Positions 16,076-24,357 are shown, counted from the stretch's first letter. The stretch is DNA of 24,357 nucleotides from Rhodoferax sp. (GCA_029865675.1 JARXAU010000098.1:1-24357), one strand, 5' to 3'. Made by a program: numbers and translations. Notes: a model not told the origin generated them from the letters alone.

Positions 16076-16444
16076 ATGATTGACCAAATTGCCCCCGCTG
16101 ATTTTGCAAAATGGCTGACCGACGTGGCTACAGCGCACCCCACGCGGCAGGCGGTGCTGCTTGACGTGCGCGAGCCGCACGAGCTGCAGTCGGCCAGCGT
16201 GGGCAGCAGCACGGCCAACCCGGCCTACCGCCTGGTCACGATTCCCATGTCCCTGGTGCCACTGCGTTTGGCTGAACTAAACCCCGAACAGCCCACGGCC
16301 TGCCTGTGCCACCACGGCGTGCGCAGCATGCAGGTCGCCCGCTTTTTGGCAAGCCGTGGGTTTGCCGATGTCGTCAATATTGCCGGAGGAATCGACGCAT
16401 GGGCAACGCAAGTCGATCCGTCCATAGGGTGGTACCAAGGCTAA
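16076..16444 (+). CDS. Single-domain rhodanese-like protein
   Basis: The 122-residue protein is one rhodanese domain. It shows LLDVREPHEL near the N-terminus (Asp30, Arg32, Glu33) and the active-site loop CHHGVRS with Cys78, followed by MQVARFLASRGFADVVNIAGGIDAW, the standard end. Such proteins carry a persulfide on the cysteine and act in sulfur transfer or thiol metabolism in the cytoplasm. No signal peptide is present. It starts 33 bases after the methyltransferase gene and probably belongs to the same transcript. Its partner is not evident. Confidence 0.92.
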   Translation: MIDQIAPADFAKWLTDVATAHPTRQAVLLDVREPHELQSASVGSSTANPAYRLVTIPMSLVPLRLAELNPEQPTACLCHHGVRSMQVARFLASRGFADVVNIAGGIDAWATQVDPSIGWYQG

Positions 16445-16531
16445 ACACCTTTGCCGTGAACGCCACTCTCATCTTTGCCCACCAAACCTCCAAAGCCACA
16501 GCGCAACTCCCCCACCGACCGAGACCCCACC

Positions 16532-17872
16532 ATGCTCCCCACCTACTCCCTGCACCCTATTCGCCAAATTTCCCTCTGCATTGCCCTCGCCTTTGGGGGG
16601 GCAGCACAAGCCCAGAGCTTGGTCGACCTCTACGGCGCGGCGCGCAGCTACGACGCGGCTTACCAGTCGGCCAAAGCGCAGTCTGACGCCACGCTTTACA
16701 AATCCGATCAGGCCCGCGCCTTGCTGCTGCCCAAGGTGGGGTTTGGCGCGAACGCGACCCGCACCAATTACGAGAGCTCGTCCATTCCGGTGGCGGCCAT
16801 TGACCGGGCTTTTAACACCCAGACCGCCACTTTGAATGCATCGCAAGCCCTTTACCGCCCTGCCGACGAAGCCACTTACGCGCAAAGCCGCAAGGGCCGC
16901 GAGCAAGCCGCATCGGCACTGAAAGCGGCGGAGCAAGACCTGATGGTTCGCCTGAGTCAGGCCTATTTTGATGTGCTGGCATCCAGCGACAGCTTGACTT
17001 TCGTGAAGGCACAAAAAGCCGCAGTTCAAGAGCAGCTAGCCTTTGCAAAGCGCAATTTCGAAGTGGGCACGTCCACCATCACTGACACACGCGAAGCGCA
17101 GGCGCGCTTCGACCTGGTCATTGCCCAAGAGATTGCTGCAGCCAACGACCTTCGCGTCAAATCGCTGGCGCTGACCCAGCTGGTCGGGCAGCAGGGCGCA
17201 CAGCCCAAGCCCGTCATGGAGCCGGTAGCACTGGACGCTTTCGCGCCCAAAGACATCGAACAATGGGTGAGCCAGTCGCAGACCGAAAATCCGACGGTGC
17301 AACAACTCAAAATTGCACTGGACGTAGCCCAGCTAGAAACCACCAAGGCGCGCGCCGGGCATTTGCCAACCGTCGACCTGGTAGCCAGCTACCAGGCAAG
17401 CACCAACCATGGGTCTGCCACGACGTCGAAGGACTATGGCAGTAACGCCACCTCGGTGGGCGTTTCCCTTAGCGTTCCCCTGTTTGCCGGTTACTCGATA
17501 CAAAACCGGGTCAAGGAGACAGTTTCCTTGGAAAGCAAGGCGCAGTCGGACTTAGACAATGCCCAGCGCCAAGTGGCCCAGGGCACGCGCACCGCTTTTT
17601 ACGGCGTTGAGTCGGGCTTAGGCCAGGTCAAGGCATTTGAAGCGGCAGCGGTATCCAGCCAAAGCGCCCTGGACGCCAATAAGCTGGGCTACCAAGTGGG
17701 GGTGCGCATCAACATTGATGTGCTCAACGCGCAAAGCCAACTCTTTGACACCAAGGCCAAGTTGGCCAAAGCGCGCTACGACGTGCTGGTGGGCAGCCTG
17801 CGTTTGCGCCAAGCCAGTGGCACGCTGGGCGAGGCTGATTTACAGGCGGTCAACGCCTTGCTGTCCCAGTAA
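16532..17872 (+). CDS. TolC family outer membrane channel protein
   Basis: The 446-residue protein is set from ATG 16532, which places a signal peptide at residues 1-27 (SLCIALAFGGAAQA before QSLVDLY). A TTG at 16475 would add 19 residues rich in proline and no export features. The mature part has two long repeats of the outer membrane factor type: alanine/glutamine-rich helices such as ASALKAAEQDLMVRLSQAYFDVLAS, then FEVGTSTITDTREAQARFDL. The second copy has YQVGVRINIDVLNAQSQLFDTKAKLAKARYDVLVG. This internal duplication with VG(T/V) turns is characteristic of TolC. It probably completes the RND efflux complex encoded upstream and may serve other exporters. Its last 33 bases overlap the end of waaA on the other strand. 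Confidence 0.93.
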   Translation: MLPTYSLHPIRQISLCIALAFGGAAQAQSLVDLYGAARSYDAAYQSAKAQSDATLYKSDQARALLLPKVGFGANATRTNYESSSIPVAAIDRAFNTQTATLNASQALYRPADEATYAQSRKGREQAASALKAAEQDLMVRLSQAYFDVLASSDSLTFVKAQKAAVQEQLAFAKRNFEVGTSTITDTREAQARFDLVIAQEIAAANDLRVKSLALTQLVGQQGAQPKPVMEPVALDAFAPKDIEQWVSQSQTENPTVQQLKIALDVAQLETTKARAGHLPTVDLVASYQASTNHGSATTSKDYGSNATSVGVSLSVPLFAGYSIQNRVKETVSLESKAQSDLDNAQRQVAQGTRTAFYGVESGLGQVKAFEAAAVSSQSALDANKLGYQVGVRINIDVLNAQSQLFDTKAKLAKARYDVLVGSLRLRQASGTLGEADLQAVNALLSQ

Positions 17873-19297
17873 AACACCAAGGCTAAGCGTTCGGCCGGGC
17901 TCTAAGCCGCCCTCCGCTAGCAGCACCAGCAGGCGTTCACAGGTGCGCCGCCCTGCGCCCTGGTGGCGCAGCGCAAAGGCGACGGCAGCACTGCTGACCT
18001 GCTTCAGCGCCACGGGGTCAAACGCCAGGCGCAAAGCGCCATCCACCGCCTGTGCCATGTTCTGGACCTTCAACGCAGCACCCTCAGCCTGCGCCATTTC
18101 GGCGGCTTGGGCGAAGTTGAAAGTGTGCGGCCCCATCACCACAGGGCAGCCGCAGGCGGCCACCTCGATCAGGTTTTGTCCGCCCAGCGGCGCAAAGCTG
18201 CCGCCCAGTAGCGCCACATCGGCCAGCCCCAAATACAGGGCCATTTCCCCCACAGTGTCGCCCAGCCAGATATCCGCCGGCGCAAACCCACTCCCGTCTA
18301 CGCTGCGCCGCGACACGCTGAAACCCGCCGCCTCAAACAGGGCGGCCACCCCACCAAAGCGCTGCGGATGGCGCGGCACTACCAGCCACTGCGCACTGCG
18401 CAAAGCATTGGTGATTTGCGCGCCCGTAGCCTCGGTGGTGCCAACTGCAATGGTCCGACGCAGGCGCAAGGCATCGATCAGCATCTGCTCTTCGGTTTCA
18501 CGTGAACTGGCAAACAAAAGCACGGGTTTGCCGAGTGCGAGTCGCTGGGCCTGGCCCTGCGCGCACTGTCGGAGATTGGGCGTGATATCGAATTTCAGGT
18601 TGCCAAGCACGGCGTCCACTGTGGCACCCAGGCGGCGCAGGCGTTGGGCGTCGTCATGCGTCTGCGCCCATACCGCACTCAAGGCGCGGTAAGTCGGTAC
18701 TGAAAGCCAGGCAAGTCGCTGCGACTGACGCAAGGACTTGGCGCTCAGGCGGGCGTTGACCAGACAAATCGGCACGCCAGAGCGCTTGCAGGCGCGCACC
18801 AAGTTGGGCCAGACCTCGGTTTCCACCAATAGGCCGATACGCGGGCGAAAGTGCTGCACAAAGCGGTGGGTAGCGCCCGGCGTGTCCCAGGGTTGCCAGA
18901 CCTGCGCATCGCCGGGCTGCAGCAGGCTGCGCCCGGCCTCGCGACCGGTAGCAGTGCCGTGGGTGAGTAACAGGCGCATACCCGGCAGTGCCTGACGCAA
19001 CGGTTGCAGCAGCGCCGCCGCCGCGTGGGTTTCGCCCAAAGACACGGCGTGGATCCAAACCCAGGTGCCCGGTGTCAGGGCTGCTTCAGCCGCACGGTAA
19101 TGGCCAAAACGCTGCTCCACATCTTGCGCATACGCAGGCTCTTGGTGGGAGCGCTGCTGCAGTTTGCGGCGAAACAAGGGCTGAGCCAAAAACAAGGCTG
19201 CGCTGTACAAGGCTAGCGCAAAGCGCTCGCGCCAAGTGGTTGGCTGCGCCGCGCCTGAGGCCAAGCCCGTGGGGTGCGCGCCCGGTTTCAAGTGCAT
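17840..19297 (-). CDS. waaA: 3-deoxy-D-manno-octulosonic acid (Kdo) transferase
   Basis: The 485-residue enzyme transfers Kdo from CMP-Kdo to lipid IVA at the inner membrane, starting the lipopolysaccharide core. An N-terminal membrane anchor (about 26-43) is followed by WIHAVSLGETHAA, holding the conserved catalytic Glu89, then LLTHGTATGRE, GLLVETEVWPNL, LVNARLS, LGNLKFD, PRHPQRF and the C-terminal GGSFAPLGGQNLIE. All are WaaA/KdtA signatures. It is about 60 residues longer than usual, with roughly 20 extra at the N-terminus, an insert near RRTIAVGTTEATGAQ, and a C-terminal tail overlapping tolC by 33 bases. The ATG at 19297 lies inside the end of waaC (10-base overlap). Confidence 0.93.
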   Translation of the reverse strand: MHLKPGAHPTGLASGAAQPTTWRERFALALYSAALFLAQPLFRRKLQQRSHQEPAYAQDVEQRFGHYRAAEAALTPGTWVWIHAVSLGETHAAAALLQPLRQALPGMRLLLTHGTATGREAGRSLLQPGDAQVWQPWDTPGATHRFVQHFRPRIGLLVETEVWPNLVRACKRSGVPICLVNARLSAKSLRQSQRLAWLSVPTYRALSAVWAQTHDDAQRLRRLGATVDAVLGNLKFDITPNLRQCAQGQAQRLALGKPVLLFASSRETEEQMLIDALRLRRTIAVGTTEATGAQITNALRSAQWLVVPRHPQRFGGVAALFEAAGFSVSRRSVDGSGFAPADIWLGDTVGEMALYLGLADVALLGGSFAPLGGQNLIEVAACGCPVVMGPHTFNFAQAAEMAQAEGAALKVQNMAQAVDGALRLAFDPVALKQVSSAAVAFALRHQGAGRRTCERLLVLLAEGGLEPGRTLSLGVLLGQQGVDRL

Positions 19298-20337
19298 GGC
19301 CCGCTGCTCGCAGCCAGCGCGCCAGGGCGCGACCCAGGGTATTCTGCCGAAACCGCCTGCCAGGCAGCCCACACCGTGGGCACAGTGGGGGCCGCATCGC
19401 CACCCGCAGCCACTTGGTAAGCGCAACCCACCGGCCCGGCGCGCCAGGCGCGCGGCTGGCTGAAGATTTGCACATGTGGCAGGCCCAGCGCCACAGCCAG
19501 GTGGCTCAAGCCCGAATCCACCCCAATCACCCCGCGTGAGGCCGCCATGCGCCGCGCCACCTGCGCCAGCGACAGTGCGGGCCAAACGCGGGCCTGCGGT
19601 CCCAGCGCCTGCGCAATTCCTTGCACGCGCGCCAGCTCCACCGCTCCCACCTGCGGCAGCTCCACCGTGTGGCCTTGGGCAATGAGCTGCTGGCCCAAGG
19701 CGATCCAGTCGCCCACAGGCCACTCGTTGTCTGCCCGCGTGGTGCCGTGGGCCAGCACCACACCGTAACGCGCACCCGCCGCCACGTCCGCCTTCGCCTT
19801 CGCCACCGAGGCTGCCACCAGGGGCGCCAGCGGGTAGGTATGGGGGCCGTCCGCCGCGTAGCCCAGCACCTGCGCGGCCAGCAAGCGGTAGCGCGCCACC
19901 GCGTGGATGCGCCGGGGCATGGGCACTAAGCGGTCCAGCAAATAGCGCACCGGCCACTCGTAGGCACAGGCCTCGCTGGCATTGGCGTAGGTGGCACGAA
20001 AGCCGCCGGGCGCCAGGCGCGCGCTGCGCGCTACCAGGGCAGATTTGACGAGGCCCTGGAAATCAATCACCGCGTCATAGGCTTGCTCCCGCAGCAGCTT
20101 AGCGAACGCCGCCCGCTCGCGCCGGGTGGGCGCGGCAAACCACGACTTGCGCCAGCGCCGCTGCGCAATGGGCAGCACGCGCTGCACGCCGGCGACTTTT
20201 TGCACCAGGGGCGCAAAAGCCTCTTCGACCACCCAGTCAATCTGCGCCTGCGGAAAAGCCTGGCAAATGTCGTGCACCACCGGCATGGTCTGCACCACGT
20301 CGCCCAGGGACGAGAGCTTGACGATCAAGACGCGCAT
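19288..20337 (-). CDS. waaC: Lipopolysaccharide heptosyltransferase I
   Basis: The 349-residue glycosyltransferase family 9 enzyme adds the first L-glycero-D-manno-heptose to Kdo in the inner core. It starts MRVLIVKLSSLGDVVQTMP, the canonical WaaC beginning with catalytic-base Asp13. It also has IDFQGLVKSALVAR, a central Rossmann-linker region, and GVIGVDSGLSHLAVALGLP (Asp274, His279), which binds ADP-heptose. The ATG at 20337 is preferred over an in-frame TTG at 20367 because family members begin at the MRVLIVK strand. It follows the mutase gene by 26 bases and overlaps waaA, so the three form an LPS-precursor and core operon. The last about 20 residues (Ala/Ser/Gly/Pro-rich) extend past the normal end. 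Confidence 0.93.
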   Translation of the reverse strand: MRVLIVKLSSLGDVVQTMPVVHDICQAFPQAQIDWVVEEAFAPLVQKVAGVQRVLPIAQRRWRKSWFAAPTRRERAAFAKLLREQAYDAVIDFQGLVKSALVARSARLAPGGFRATYANASEACAYEWPVRYLLDRLVPMPRRIHAVARYRLLAAQVLGYAADGPHTYPLAPLVAASVAKAKADVAAGARYGVVLAHGTTRADNEWPVGDWIALGQQLIAQGHTVELPQVGAVELARVQGIAQALGPQARVWPALSLAQVARRMAASRGVIGVDSGLSHLAVALGLPHVQIFSQPRAWRAGPVGCAYQVAAGGDAAPTVPTVWAAWQAVSAEYPGSRPGALAASSGPCT

Positions 20338-20363
20338 GGAGCCCCGGCGCGCCAATGGTGCAT

Positions 20364-21746
20364 TCAATGCGCCGATGGCCCAAACTGCGCGTCGGGTTTC
20401 ACCGCGTGCAGCAGCGCCAGCATGGCCGCTTCAATGCGCGCAAGCGCCTCGGGCGTGTGGCCCTCAAAGCGCAGCACCAGCACCGGCGTGGTGTTGGAGG
20501 CGCGCACCAGACCAAAGCCGTACGGCCAGTCCACGCGCAAGCCGTCAATGGTGTTGAGCACTGCCGGGGCCGCAAAATCCGCGCGCGCCACCAGTTGCGC
20601 CACCACGGCCGGTGGCTCACCCTCGGCGCAAGCCACGTTGAGTTCGGGCGTGGAAAAGCTGGTCGGCAAACCATTGAGCAGTGCGTTCGAATCCGCCACC
20701 TTGCTCACAATCTCCAGCAAACGGCAACCGGCATAGGTGCCATCGTCAAAGCCAAACCAGCGCTCCTTAAAAAAGATGTGGCCGCTCATCTCGCCGCCCA
20801 GGGGCGAATCCAACTCGCGCATCTTGGCCTTGATCAGCGAATGGCCGGTTTTGAACATCAGCGGCACGCCACCAGCGGCCTCAATGGCCGGGGCCAGGCG
20901 CTGCGAGCATTTCACGTCAAACACAATAGTGCCGCCGGGCACGCGCGAGAGCACGTCTTGTGCAAACAGCATCATTTGCCGGTCGGGGAAGATATTGCTG
21001 CCGTCGCGGGTGACGATGCCCAAACGGTCGCCGTCGCCGTCAAAGGCCAGGCCGATTTCAGCGTCGCTGGCCTGCAGGGCGGCAATCAGGTCGCGCAGGT
21101 TTTCGGGCTTGCTGGGGTCGGGGTGGTGGTTGGGGAAGTTGCCATCGACCTCGCTAAACAGCTCGGTCACCTCGCAGCCAACGGCGCGCAGAATGGCCGG
21201 GGCCGAGGCGCCGGCCGCGCCGTTGCCGCAGTCCACCACAATTTTCAGGGGGCGCGCCAGGCGAATGTCGCCCACAATCTTTGCGGTGTAAGCGGGCAAT
21301 ACGTCCGCGCTGGTGCAACTGCCGCCGCTTTGCAAAGACCAAGATTCGTCCACCATCATCTGGCGCAGTGCCTGGATTTCGTCGCCGTAAATGGCCTTGC
21401 CGCCCATCACCATCTTGAAGCCGTTGTAGTCGCGCGGGTTGTGGCTGCCGGTGACCTGAATGCCGCTGCTGCACAGGGTGCACGCCGCAAAGTACAGCAT
21501 AGGCGTAGTGACCATGCCCACGTCAATTACCTGCACGCCTACCTCTTGCAAGCCGCGCATCAGGGCTGCGGCAAGCATGGGGCCGCTCAAGCGCCCGTCG
21601 CGCCCCACGGCCACGACGGCTTGCCCTTGGCGCAGCGCAAGCGTGCCAAAAGCACGGCCCAGACGCAAGGCGACTTCTTCATCGACGGTAGACGGGACGA
21701 TGCCCCGGATGTCATAGGCTTTGAAAATGGTGGGTGAGATTTGCAT
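20364..21746 (-). CDS. Phosphomannomutase/phosphoglucomutase
   Basis: The 460-residue enzyme interconverts hexose 1- and 6-phosphates, feeding nucleotide-sugar synthesis for LPS and other polysaccharides. It belongs to the alpha-D-phosphohexomutase family: FKAYDIRG near the start, the phosphoserine loop TGSHNP with Ser101, the metal-binding DGDGDR at 236-241, the sugar-binding GEMSGH, and a C-terminal phosphate-binding domain (RASNTTPVLVLRFEG). The start at 21746 (MQISPTIFKAYDIRG) matches AlgC-like enzymes of about 460 residues. A GTG at 21776 would add ten residues without conservation. It leads directly into waaC. It resembles Pseudomonas AlgC and could equally be annotated manB or pgm, so no symbol is given. 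Confidence 0.94.
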   Translation of the reverse strand: MQISPTIFKAYDIRGIVPSTVDEEVALRLGRAFGTLALRQGQAVVAVGRDGRLSGPMLAAALMRGLQEVGVQVIDVGMVTTPMLYFAACTLCSSGIQVTGSHNPRDYNGFKMVMGGKAIYGDEIQALRQMMVDESWSLQSGGSCTSADVLPAYTAKIVGDIRLARPLKIVVDCGNGAAGASAPAILRAVGCEVTELFSEVDGNFPNHHPDPSKPENLRDLIAALQASDAEIGLAFDGDGDRLGIVTRDGSNIFPDRQMMLFAQDVLSRVPGGTIVFDVKCSQRLAPAIEAAGGVPLMFKTGHSLIKAKMRELDSPLGGEMSGHIFFKERWFGFDDGTYAGCRLLEIVSKVADSNALLNGLPTSFSTPELNVACAEGEPPAVVAQLVARADFAAPAVLNTIDGLRVDWPYGFGLVRASNTTPVLVLRFEGHTPEALARIEAAMLALLHAVKPDAQFGPSAH

Positions 21747-21829
21747 GCGGAGCTTTCGAAGGGTGGAAACAGGCACTGCCGAAGGTGGGCGCTCCGAACT
21801 GGAACATACGGATTCTAGGGGACAGACTT

Positions 21830-21852
21830 GGCCAAATGCCTGTAGTTTGGCC
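21830..21852. repeat. Inverted repeat upstream of the mutase gene
   Basis: GGCCAAA (21830-21836) and TTTGGCC (21846-21852) are perfect 7-base arms around a 9-base spacer. The element lies about 85 bases upstream of the mutase start in an otherwise empty 255-base gap (21747-22001). It may be an operator or small hairpin; no T-tract follows. I see no gene in this gap. Confidence 0.4.
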
Positions 21853-22001
21853 CGAGGGATCGCTGGGGGCTTCGACGGCCAAGCGCGCTACGACACGGCC
21901 TCAAAAGGGGAACCATGAAAGAAGCGCGGGCCAGCATTCCACGCTGCTCTTTGCTTGCCGCTGGGCTGTGGGTGTGACGACGTCGGTTGTAAAGAAAGAA
22001 A

Positions 22002-23210
22002 TCAACCGTAAAGCGCAAAGGTTTTGAAATCTCCGCCTAGCAGCGCCTTACTGCCATGCCCCAGCCAGCCTTCGATCAAGCTCGCGTACACCCGTCTGAA
22101 ATCCGTCGTGAATTTCAAGTTACCGCCTTCGTCGAGATCGGTCAGCAACGGCACCTCGCCGTAGTGGCCACCTTTGACCGGCTTGCCAATGACGTACATG
22201 TGATTCGCAGTACCGTGGTCCGTGCCCAAACTCGTGTTCTCGGCAGCGCGGCGACCGAATTCGGAAAACACCAACACGGTCACATCATTGGCGCGGCCGA
22301 TGCGCTCCATGTCTTTCATGAAGCCGGCAATCGCATCGGACGCATAAGACAGCAGGCGGCCATGCAGCTCGTTCTGCTGCACATGCGTATCAAAGGCGTT
22401 GTGACGAAACGACACGTAAAACAACTGGCTCGACAGTCCCGCGTTGATCATTGCGGCGACCTTGTTCAAGTCCAGCGACCGTATGCCGTAGTCCACCGGC
22501 GTTTTATAACCATCCCACGCTGCTCTTACCAGCTGCGATGCTTCACGTGCGCTGGCGGCGACTTTGTCAAGATACTGGCGCGACGCATTCGGCCCGTCAG
22601 TCAAAGCCGGATTGTCGAGCAGCGGACGGCTCTGCCGCAGGCCCTTGCGCGCAAACCGTTCGGGATCATCGAACACAACCGGTACGTGGTGCTCGGAGTG
22701 CACTGCGAGTGACTGGCGCTCGTCGATGTTGACCAAGAAATTCGGCGTAAGCTGAGGGTCGATCGCATCAGCGACACGGCCGAGCCAGCCGAAGGGTTCG
22801 CCGCGGTTGGGCACACCGGTGTGCCAATAAGCCATCGACTGAAAGTGCGATAGTGACTGCTGCGGATAGCCGCATCCGTGCACGATCGCCATCTTTCCAT
22901 CCTTGTACAGCTGCTCGAAACCCAGCATTCCGGGGTTAAACCCATATCGGTCATCAATCTTGCGTACCTTGTCGGGGCGCAGACCAATACGCGGACGCAG
23001 GCGATAGTATTCATCGTCGGTGTACGGCACCAGCGTGTTGAGTCCATCGTTCGCACCTGACATCTCGACGACGACCAGGATGCGCTTGTCTTTGCTTGCC
23101 GCAGCCATCGCAGGCGACAGCGGCAGGCCGGCGGTAATGCCTAATGCACCAAGTGCCTTCAACAAGTCGCGGCGGGTTGCATTGGTGTGCGCATGTTCCA
23201 TGGTGTTCAT
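22002..23210 (-). CDS. DUF1501 domain protein with Tat-type signal
   Basis: The 402-residue protein begins with a twin-arginine export signal (NATRRDLLKALGALG, Arg13-Arg14) and a hydrophobic stretch ending AMA near 36, suggesting folded export. The mature part has ILVVVEMSGANDGLNTLVPY, a HGCGYP motif, then SHFQSMAYWHTG. Near the end are FSEFGRR and DHGTANHMYVIG, the landmark blocks of DUF1501, a family related to alkaline-phosphatase/sulfatase folds with no settled function. Two ATG codons are possible (23210 and 23201). The first overlaps the stop of the upstream DUF1800 gene by 4 bases, so the pair is co-translated. The biochemical role is unknown. Confidence 0.9.
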   Translation of the reverse strand: MNTMEHAHTNATRRDLLKALGALGITAGLPLSPAMAAASKDKRILVVVEMSGANDGLNTLVPYTDDEYYRLRPRIGLRPDKVRKIDDRYGFNPGMLGFEQLYKDGKMAIVHGCGYPQQSLSHFQSMAYWHTGVPNRGEPFGWLGRVADAIDPQLTPNFLVNIDERQSLAVHSEHHVPVVFDDPERFARKGLRQSRPLLDNPALTDGPNASRQYLDKVAASAREASQLVRAAWDGYKTPVDYGIRSLDLNKVAAMINAGLSSQLFYVSFRHNAFDTHVQQNELHGRLLSYASDAIAGFMKDMERIGRANDVTVLVFSEFGRRAAENTSLGTDHGTANHMYVIGKPVKGGHYGEVPLLTDLDEGGNLKFTTDFRRVYASLIEGWLGHGSKALLGGDFKTFALYG

Positions 23211-24357
23211 CCCAGCTGGTAAGCAGGCAGCGAAAGGATCACGTGCAGCACATTGCGCAGCGCGTCCTCCATATAGCTGTCTGCATGTTTCAAGTCGGCA
23301 GTACCAAGGTCGGATTCGAGCAACGCGCTGATCTTCCTGCGCGTTTGTGCATCCACCGGCACTGAAAAGAAGCGCATCAGCAGCTGATCAACCGCCTGCT
23401 GGGCGCTTACACACCCTGCTTCGCGCACCATCTGCGACAGATCTAAGCGTGCCGGCATGCGTGGTATAGCCTTCACCTTCTCAATGGCCTTGCGCCAAGC
23501 GTGGTAGCTCGCAAGGCGGGTATTGAAATCTTCGTCACGGTCGTTCTGCATCGACATAGACGTTACCTCCTTGTAATCAGGCTTGGTCGCGGTCGTCACA
23601 TCCATGCCCATCGCGACTTTATCGGCCACTGGGACGATGCCGTAGCGGTCGTCGGCAACGCGATCAGGCGCGATGAAGTTAACCGGCGGGAAAACGGTGT
23701 CATAAACAAAGTTGCCACGCACGAGCAACAAACCAGGGGTAATCCAACTTTTTCCGCTCGCCCAGCCAGCCACATTCGGCGGATTCAAAAGCTTTTGCCC
23801 CATCGACTCGGTCAGTACATTGAAGTCCGGGATACCCGGCACTTCCACCAAGCCGAGCTTTCGGTACGTGGAAATTGTCAGCTCCACCGGCGACTTGATG
23901 CGCGTACCGACCGATGCGTCGCTGTAGAAATCGCGTGACTCGAACACCGTTTCCAGGAAAGGTGCAATCTCGAATTTTTTGTCGCGCAGTAGCTTGCCAA
24001 GCTTCACGCGCATGGCAGGCGTCACGTCTTCGCGCACAAAGTAGCGGTACAGCTTTTCTGCGATGTATTCCGATGTCACCGGCTTGGCAAGAATGATGTC
24101 GATCACTTGAACACCGTCAAAGTTGCCGCTGTTGCCGAGCACCGTTTTGAGCCCATCGTCATGCTGTTGGGGGTTCAACACATATTCCAGGCCCTTGTAA
24201 TTCCAGCCCGTGAATGCGCGCGCCGCTTCTTGGATGTCTTTTTCAGAGTAATTTCCAACGCCCATGGTGAACAACTCCATGATCTCGCGCGCAAAGTTCT
24301 CGTTTGGCGCGCCCTTTATGTTCACGCCGGCATCAAGAGACGCCAACATCGCCGGAT
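23207..24357 (-). CDS. DUF1800 domain protein, partial (N-terminal part beyond window)
   Basis: About 383 codons of the C-terminal part are visible, and the frame runs open through the right edge. The segment PAMLASLDAG, then KGAPNENFAREIMELFTMGVGNYSEKDIQEAARAFTGW, is the core DUF1800 signature. The later LNPPNVAGWASGKSWITPG is also diagnostic. DUF1800 genes are commonly paired with DUF1501 genes, as here with a 4-base ATGA overlap. Members are usually about 450-600 residues and exported, so the missing part should hold a signal peptide. The function of the pair is not established; cell-surface or extracellular roles have been suggested only loosely. Confidence 0.92.
   Translation of the reverse strand, partial: PAMLASLDAGVNIKGAPNENFAREIMELFTMGVGNYSEKDIQEAARAFTGWNYKGLEYVLNPQQHDDGLKTVLGNSGNFDGVQVIDIILAKPVTSEYIAEKLYRYFVREDVTPAMRVKLGKLLRDKKFEIAPFLETVFESRDFYSDASVGTRIKSPVELTISTYRKLGLVEVPGIPDFNVLTESMGQKLLNPPNVAGWASGKSWITPGLLLVRGNFVYDTVFPPVNFIAPDRVADDRYGIVPVADKVAMGMDVTTATKPDYKEVTSMSMQNDRDEDFNTRLASYHAWRKAIEKVKAIPRMPARLDLSQMVREAGCVSAQQAVDQLLMRFFSVPVDAQTRRKISALLESDLGTADLKHADSYMEDALRNVLHVILSLPAYQLG

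Noticed and set aside
19298..19957. N-terminal extension of the waaA frame
   Set aside because: The added sequence is Gly/Ala/Arg-rich, unlike any Kdo transferase, and lies wholly within waaC; the ATG at 19297 fits better.
20355..21737. A 460-codon plus-strand open frame opposite the phosphomannomutase
   Set aside because: It mirrors the mutase codon for codon, with low-complexity Ala/His/Gln-rich translation and no ribosome binding site.
21984..22008. CGGTTG/CAACCG hairpin at the DUF1501 stop codon
   Set aside because: Only six pairs, a loop of 13 bases and no T-tract; too weak to call a terminator.
1..24357. CRISPR array, tRNA, rRNA, intact transposase or phage genes
   Set aside because: Looked for regular spaced repeats, tRNA-like cloverleaf sequence, transposase motifs and phage structural genes by eye; nothing convincing was seen.

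Overview
The window is ordinary-looking chromosome of a GC-rich betaproteobacterium, most likely in Burkholderiales (Comamonadaceae-like). That placement is inferred from protein style, the waaC/waaA and pcm-like/rhodanese/tolC gene order, and an Entner-Doudoroff edd-eda pair. No rRNA, tRNA, CRISPR array or intact insertion sequence was recognised.

Layout. (1) 1-1487: a scarred region holding an acyl-CoA synthetase remnant that has lost both ends. Near nt 470-480 it abuts antisense sequence with a faint helix-turn-helix look. (2) 1558-3189: a secreted protein built from about twelve SMP-30/NHL-like repeats, closed by a clear intrinsic terminator. (3) 3461-6065, minus strand: edd and eda, the two dedicated Entner-Doudoroff enzymes. 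An intercistronic hairpin lies between them, and several GGTAAC/GTTACC words lie upstream, in the region shared with divergent pdxH (6229-6867). (4) 6884-10160, minus strand: a tight run msrA, ABC ATPase, FtsX-like permease, an 82-residue Cys/His-rich secreted protein and a DUF3299 protein. This looks like a metal-linked envelope system and is the best candidate for an under-described module. (5) 10286-17872, plus strand: a TetR regulator followed by an RND efflux adaptor and pump, a Pcm-like methyltransferase, a single-domain rhodanese and a TolC-family outer membrane channel, probably one transcriptional unit. (6) 17840-21746, minus strand: phosphomanno/phosphoglucomutase, heptosyltransferase I (waaC) and Kdo transferase (waaA), for lipopolysaccharide inner-core synthesis; waaA overlaps the end of tolC tail-to-tail. 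(7) 22002 to the right edge, minus strand: a DUF1800/DUF1501 pair, with the DUF1800 gene cut by the window edge.

The efflux unit can supply inner-membrane pump, periplasmic adaptor and outer membrane channel of one tripartite pump. The edd-eda pair converts 6-phosphogluconate to pyruvate and glyceraldehyde 3-phosphate. The LPS block builds the inner core whose sugar precursors depend on the mutase. All functional statements rest on motif and family recognition by eye; no database search was run.
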